DNA from: CAWDVK01 sp963805715
Lineage (GTDB): Bacteria > Actinomycetota > Actinomycetes > Streptosporangiales > Streptosporangiaceae
Assembly (NCBI GenBank): GCA_963805715.1
Contig: CAWDVK010000008.1
Coordinates: forward strand, 186,001-250,000
Length of the DNA stretch: 64,000 nucleotides
Direction: 5' to 3'
Part shown: piece after piece, positions 60,599-64,000 of the stretch
How positions within the stretch are numbered: position 1 is the stretch's first letter
How the letters are laid out: each line of letters begins with the position of its first letter
Notes under the pieces: generated by a model
Told to the model about the DNA's origin: nothing
Database searches by the model: none
Seen by the model: the letters and a program-made list of their open reading frames with translations, nothing else
Program-made: the position numbers and the translations under genes

Positions 60599-61258
60599 GT
60601 GAACCCCATCGAGCACGCCAGCGAACCGGCCGGGCCCGGCCAGCCCGCGGACCTCACGGCCGGCCTCGACGAGTCGGTCCTGCCCGCCGATCCGCTGGTC
60701 CTGTTCGACCGGTGGATGGCCGACGTGCTGGCGGCTGAGCTGCCCGAGCCCACCGCCATGGTCCTCGCCACGGCATCGGCCGCCGGGCCCATGGCCAGGT
60801 TGGTGCTGCTGAAGAGCCATGGCGCCGACGGCTTCACCTTCTATACGAACAAGACCTCCCGCAAGGCGGCCGACCTGGCTGAGATGCCCCGAGCCTGCCT
60901 GCTGTTTCCCTGGCACGCCCTGCAGCGCCAGGTCATCATCGAGGGCCCGGTCACCGTGCTGTCCACGCCCGAGAGCGAGCCCTATTTCCATTCCCGCCCG
61001 CGCGGCTCCCAGCTGGGCGCCTGGGCCAGCAGGCAGTCCACCGTGCTGGGCTCGCGGGCCGAGCTCGAGGACCGGTACGAGGAGCTGAGCCGGCGCTGGC
61101 CGGAGGGGTCTGAGGTGCCGATGCCGGATTTCTGGGGCGGCTACCGGGTGCGGCCCGACACCATGGAGTTCTGGCATGGCCGGGTCAGCCGGCTGCACGA
61201 CCGGTTCCGGTACCGGCGCCCCGACGGCGCCTGGATGATCGAGAGGCTCGCGCCCTAG
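60599..61258 (+). CDS. pdxH: Pyridoxamine 5'-phosphate oxidase
   Basis: 219 residues from GTG 60599. FMN-binding split-barrel pattern: DPLVLFDRWMADVLAAELPEPTAMVLATASAAGPMARLVLLKSHGADGFTFYTNKTSRKAADL, FPWHALQRQVIIEGPV, EPYFHSRPRGSQLGAWASRQS, FWGGYRVRPDTMEFWHGRVSRLHDRFRYRR ending in the PLP-binding WxGRxxRLHDR part. It oxidises pyridoxamine/pyridoxine phosphate to PLP. Divergent from citA-serC, whose SerC uses PLP. Confidence 0.95.
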   Translation: MNPIEHASEPAGPGQPADLTAGLDESVLPADPLVLFDRWMADVLAAELPEPTAMVLATASAAGPMARLVLLKSHGADGFTFYTNKTSRKAADLAEMPRACLLFPWHALQRQVIIEGPVTVLSTPESEPYFHSRPRGSQLGAWASRQSTVLGSRAELEDRYEELSRRWPEGSEVPMPDFWGGYRVRPDTMEFWHGRVSRLHDRFRYRRPDGAWMIERLAP

Positions 61259-61373
61259 GGCTTCCCGCAGCCCCGCGCCCATATCCACGCTGAGCCGCCC
61301 GGCCTGCCCTTCCGTTGCCGCCAGTCCGACCTGGCGCCGCTGCGGCATAGCATCAATCCTGGAAGGAGCGGCT

Positions 61374-62093
61374 GTGACAGCGCACGGGCTGATCGATACC
61401 ACCGAGATGTACTTGCGCACGGTCTTCGAGCTTGAGGAAGAAGGCATCGTGCCGCTGCGCGCGCGCATCGCCGAGCGGCTGTCGCAGAGCGGCCCGACGG
61501 TCAGCCAGACTGTCGCCCGGATGGAGCGCGACGGGCTGCTCCGGGTGGAGGGTGACCGGCAGCTGGCGCTCACCCCGGCCGGCCGGACCCAGGCGGTGCG
61601 CGTCATGCGCAAGCACAGGCTGGCGGAATGCCTGCTGGTCAGCGTCATCGGCCTGCCCTGGGAGGACGTGCATATCGAGGCCTGCCGATGGGAGCACGTC
61701 ATCTCCGACAGCGTGGAGAAGCGACTCGTCGAGCTGCTGCAGTTTCCCGTGCGGTGCCCGCACGGCAACGTCATTCCCGGCCTGGCCGAGCTCGGCGTCC
61801 CCGGCGACGCGACCGACCGGGCAGCGGCCGCCGGGGACGAGCCGGACGTTGCCATGATCGCGATCGCGTCCGCGCAGGCGGAGCCGGTGGTCGTGCGGCG
61901 GATCAGCGAACAAGTCCAGAGTGATGCCGCGCTGATGCTTAGACTCAAGAACATTGGGATACAACCCGGACGCGAGGTGACACTCGCGGTAACTGACCAC
62001 GGTGTGCGGGTGACACGTGCGAACATGGCCGACAGCGCCGAGGGGGATCTGCCCCGGCATGTCGCGGCGCATGTCTTCGTTACCAAGCCATGA
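61374..62093 (+). CDS. DtxR-family metal-dependent transcriptional repressor
   Basis: 239 residues from GTG 61374. N-terminal winged helix: HGLIDTTEMYLRTVFELEEEGIVPLRARIAERLSQSGPTVSQTVARMERDGLLRV with the recognition helix at SGPTVSQTVARME. The dimerisation/metal region contains MRKHRLAECLLVSVIGLPWEDVHIEACRWEHVISDSVEKRLVELL and CPHGNVIPG; its Glu, His and Cys positions fit the primary and ancillary metal sites of DtxR/IdeR. A C-terminal SH3-like part (about 180-235) is present. It represses iron-uptake genes when loaded with Fe(II); Mn-responsive relatives exist, so the metal is not certain. Confidence 0.93.
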   Translation: MTAHGLIDTTEMYLRTVFELEEEGIVPLRARIAERLSQSGPTVSQTVARMERDGLLRVEGDRQLALTPAGRTQAVRVMRKHRLAECLLVSVIGLPWEDVHIEACRWEHVISDSVEKRLVELLQFPVRCPHGNVIPGLAELGVPGDATDRAAAAGDEPDVAMIAIASAQAEPVVVRRISEQVQSDAALMLRLKNIGIQPGREVTLAVTDHGVRVTRANMADSAEGDLPRHVAAHVFVTKP

Positions 62094-62123
62094 TCGTCTG
62101 CTGTCGGGGCGGGTGAGGATCCG

Positions 62124-64000
62124 GTGAGGCCAGCGGGCAGGGCGCTCCAGCCGATGCTCAGCGACGGCGCGGTGCTGGAGCAGGTCCAGACCGGCATCGT
62201 CGTCACGGACCGGGACGGCAACCTGCTCTATGCCAATCCGTTCGCGGTAGAACTGCTCGGCTTTCCCGATGATGCGAGCAACCTGGTCGGGCGCCCGCTG
62301 CTCTCGCTGGGGTTCGACGAGGGCGACGCTCGCCGCACCCGCAGCATGGCCGGCCAGGTCCTGCGCGGGAAGCCCTGGGAAGGCACGTTCGCGAGCCTGC
62401 GCGTCGATGGCTCGAGGGTGTTCGTCCGCGCTTACGCCGCTGCCCTGCGCGGGCCGTCCGGTGAGATCACCGGAATCGTGATCATGGCCAGGGAGGCGGC
62501 CCGGCTCGGCAGCCAGTCCGCGAGCGACCGGATCGGGCTGCTGGAGCGGATCGGCGAGCGGCTATCCAGCTCGCTGGAGCTGGATGTCACGCTCAGGCAG
62601 GTGGCCGAGACCCTGGTGCCGCAGTTTGCCGACCACTGCTTCATCGACCTGCTGCAGGGCGACAAGCTCATCCGGCGCGCTCAGCTGCACTCCCGCGGCT
62701 GGATGCCGGCGCCGGGCACGTGGGCGCTGGTCGGCGAGCAGATCAGCTATCCGCCCGGCCACTTCTGCCACCAGGCCATGGCGCAGATGGATACCGTCGT
62801 GGTCGAGGACCTGGCCGACGGCAAGTATCCCGCGCCGAGCCCGGAGAGCCTCGGGACCTGCGACGACGTTGGCCTCTCCTCGGTCATCGCGGCACCGCTG
62901 ATCGCCCGCGGTGAGCTGCTCGGGGTGATCAGCCTCGCGCTGTCCAGCCTGACCCAGCGCCAGGATGTCCACTACGGGGCGGACGACCGCGACTTCCTCA
63001 GTGCGGTGGCCAGCCGGATCGCGGTCGCGATCGACAACGCCATGCTGTTCGAGGAGGAACGCCGGACTGCCCTGGCGTTCCAGATCAGCCTGCTGCCGCG
63101 CAACCCGCCAGCACTGGACGGCCTCGAGGTCGCTTACAAGTACGTGCCGGCGAAGCCGCTGGAAACCCACGGCCAGGGCATCCAGACCCAGGTTGGCGGC
63201 GACTGGTACGACATCATCCCGCTGTCCGCGGGCCGCGTCGGGATCGTCATCGGGGATGTCGAGGGACGCGGCGCCCGCGCTGCGGCGGTGATGGGCCAGC
63301 TGCGCGCGGCACTGCGGGCCTTCGCCCAGGATGACAAGCCGCCGGCCGAGATCCTGCGGCGGCTGGATGACTGGTGCCGGGCGCTGGAGCCGTCGCAGGT
63401 CGACTCGCCCGGCTTCGCCGCAGCGGATCCGCCCACCGTGAGCTGCACTTACCTGGTCTATGACGCCTGGTCGCGCACGCTGTCCTTCGCCAATGCCGGG
63501 CACATGCCGCCGCTGCTGGTCCTGCACCATGAGGTGAGCCAGCTGGAGATCACGCACCAGAGCGTGCTGCTCGGCGTTCGCGGCAAGGGCGTTCCCGGGC
63601 TGCCGCCGTACCGGGAGGAGATGCGCTACCTGCCGCCGGGCTCGACCCTGGTCTTCTACACCGACGGGCTCGTGGACCGGCGGCAGCGCCTGGACGGCCA
63701 GGGCCATTACAGCGACAACGAGGTCCAGCAGATGCTCAGGCAGGCGGTCCGGGATGCCGCTGGCGGCAGCGTCGAGGACATCGCGCGTGCCGCCGAGGCA
63801 GCCGTGCCGGGGGAGATCGACGACGACATGGCCGTGGTCGTGGTCCGGACCTCGGCGGTGGATCTCGCGTCCTGGGAAGGCCAGTTCCCGGCCGAGCCCA
63901 TCCGGGTATCGGAGGCCCGGCGGCTGGCTCAGGAGACGTTCGTCGGCTGGGGAATGGATCTCGAGCAGGCCGATCTGGCCTGCCTGCTGGTCTCCGAGGT
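62124..64000 (+). CDS. PAS-GAF-SpoIIE-type PP2C phosphatase, partial at window end
   Basis: At least 625 residues from GTG 62124, cut by the window end. Domain order: PAS (about 10-130, VQTGIVVTDRDGNLLYANPFAVELLGF), GAF (about 145-325, LSSSLELDVTLRQVAETLVPQFADHCFIDLL), then a SpoIIE/PP2C domain (from about 330; GGDWYDIIPL near 357, a GDVEGRG motif in which the usual His of GD-GHG is Arg, FANAGHMPP, FYTDGLVDRR, DDDMAVVVVR near its end), then a start of a serine-kinase-like HATPase domain (RRLAQETFVGWGM...DLACLLVSE). Such proteins control sigma-factor switches by dephosphorylating anti-anti-sigma factors in actinobacteria; the target here is unknown. Confidence 0.9.
   Translation, partial: MRPAGRALQPMLSDGAVLEQVQTGIVVTDRDGNLLYANPFAVELLGFPDDASNLVGRPLLSLGFDEGDARRTRSMAGQVLRGKPWEGTFASLRVDGSRVFVRAYAAALRGPSGEITGIVIMAREAARLGSQSASDRIGLLERIGERLSSSLELDVTLRQVAETLVPQFADHCFIDLLQGDKLIRRAQLHSRGWMPAPGTWALVGEQISYPPGHFCHQAMAQMDTVVVEDLADGKYPAPSPESLGTCDDVGLSSVIAAPLIARGELLGVISLALSSLTQRQDVHYGADDRDFLSAVASRIAVAIDNAMLFEEERRTALAFQISLLPRNPPALDGLEVAYKYVPAKPLETHGQGIQTQVGGDWYDIIPLSAGRVGIVIGDVEGRGARAAAVMGQLRAALRAFAQDDKPPAEILRRLDDWCRALEPSQVDSPGFAAADPPTVSCTYLVYDAWSRTLSFANAGHMPPLLVLHHEVSQLEITHQSVLLGVRGKGVPGLPPYREEMRYLPPGSTLVFYTDGLVDRRQRLDGQGHYSDNEVQQMLRQAVRDAAGGSVEDIARAAEAAVPGEIDDDMAVVVVRTSAVDLASWEGQFPAEPIRVSEARRLAQETFVGWGMDLEQADLACLLVSE

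Overview
The window comes from a high-GC Gram-positive actinomycete, probably from the Streptomycetales/Streptosporangiales side. Evidence is the strong G/C third-position bias, frequent GTG starts, actinobacterial families (DUF3263, DUF3027, DUF2530, a citA-serC pair), a CIRCE-controlled stand-alone groEL, and a run otsB-otsA-thrC-moaD-csp-groEL of the kind familiar from Streptomyces. The species cannot be named from sequence alone.

Layout. (1) 1-4926: right-hand part of an actinomycete integrative element (AICE type), eight tightly coupled genes running from the C-terminus of a replication protein through a GIY-YIG-like protein and small unknown proteins to an excisionase and a tyrosine integrase. 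(2) 4927-28120: an accessory zone rich in secreted proteins and broken DNA. It holds a frameshifted beta-propeller/Ig surface protein, an IS256-family element, a DUF998 membrane protein, a VOC protein, a GIY-YIG protein, a collagen-like secreted protein with a perfect internal duplication, a decayed IS110 transposase, a methyltransferase, two related small secreted proteins, two lipoproteins, a G1-type glutamic peptidase, a lipoprotein amidase and several gene remnants. (3) 28121-32756: an intact tRNA-Thr(TGT) followed 4.6 kb later by a 47-bp copy of its own 3' half. Inverted pairs of a TGTGGGG motif lie just inside both ends. The enclosed DNA carries one large gene, a SWIM zinc finger-SNF2 ATPase, and no integrase. 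This looks like a minimal tRNA-integrated element. (4) 33134-64000: mostly core chromosome.

Core region. It contains an isolated UMP kinase, a NUDIX hydrolase, a CxCxxC protein, a polytopic membrane protein, a PlsC acyltransferase, a subtilase whose catalytic His and oxyanion Asn appear replaced, a SAM hydroxide adenosyltransferase, trehalose synthesis genes (otsB/otsA, convergent), and a SAM-I riboswitch controlling a threonine-synthase-family enzyme plus a MoaD/ThiS-like sulfur carrier. Next come a cold-shock gene with a strong terminator and groEL behind two CIRCE operators, then membrane proteins, a CSD protein, two MFS transporters (one behind a MarR regulator), DUF3027/DUF2530 proteins, ThpR, a methyltransferase and a truncated IS630 transposase. 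A pair of 52-nt palindromic repeats follows, then citA-serC, pdxH, a DtxR-type metalloregulator and, cut by the window edge, a PAS-GAF-SpoIIE phosphatase.

How genes work together. SerC, PdxH and the threonine-synthase-like enzyme all touch PLP and amino-acid metabolism. The riboswitch, PLP enzyme and sulfur carrier together suggest methionine/homocysteine synthesis rather than, or in addition to, threonine synthesis. The strongest candidates for something undescribed are the integrase-less tRNA-Thr element with its SWIM-SNF2 cargo, the subtilase-like probable pseudo-protease, and the paired palindromes near 58 kb.
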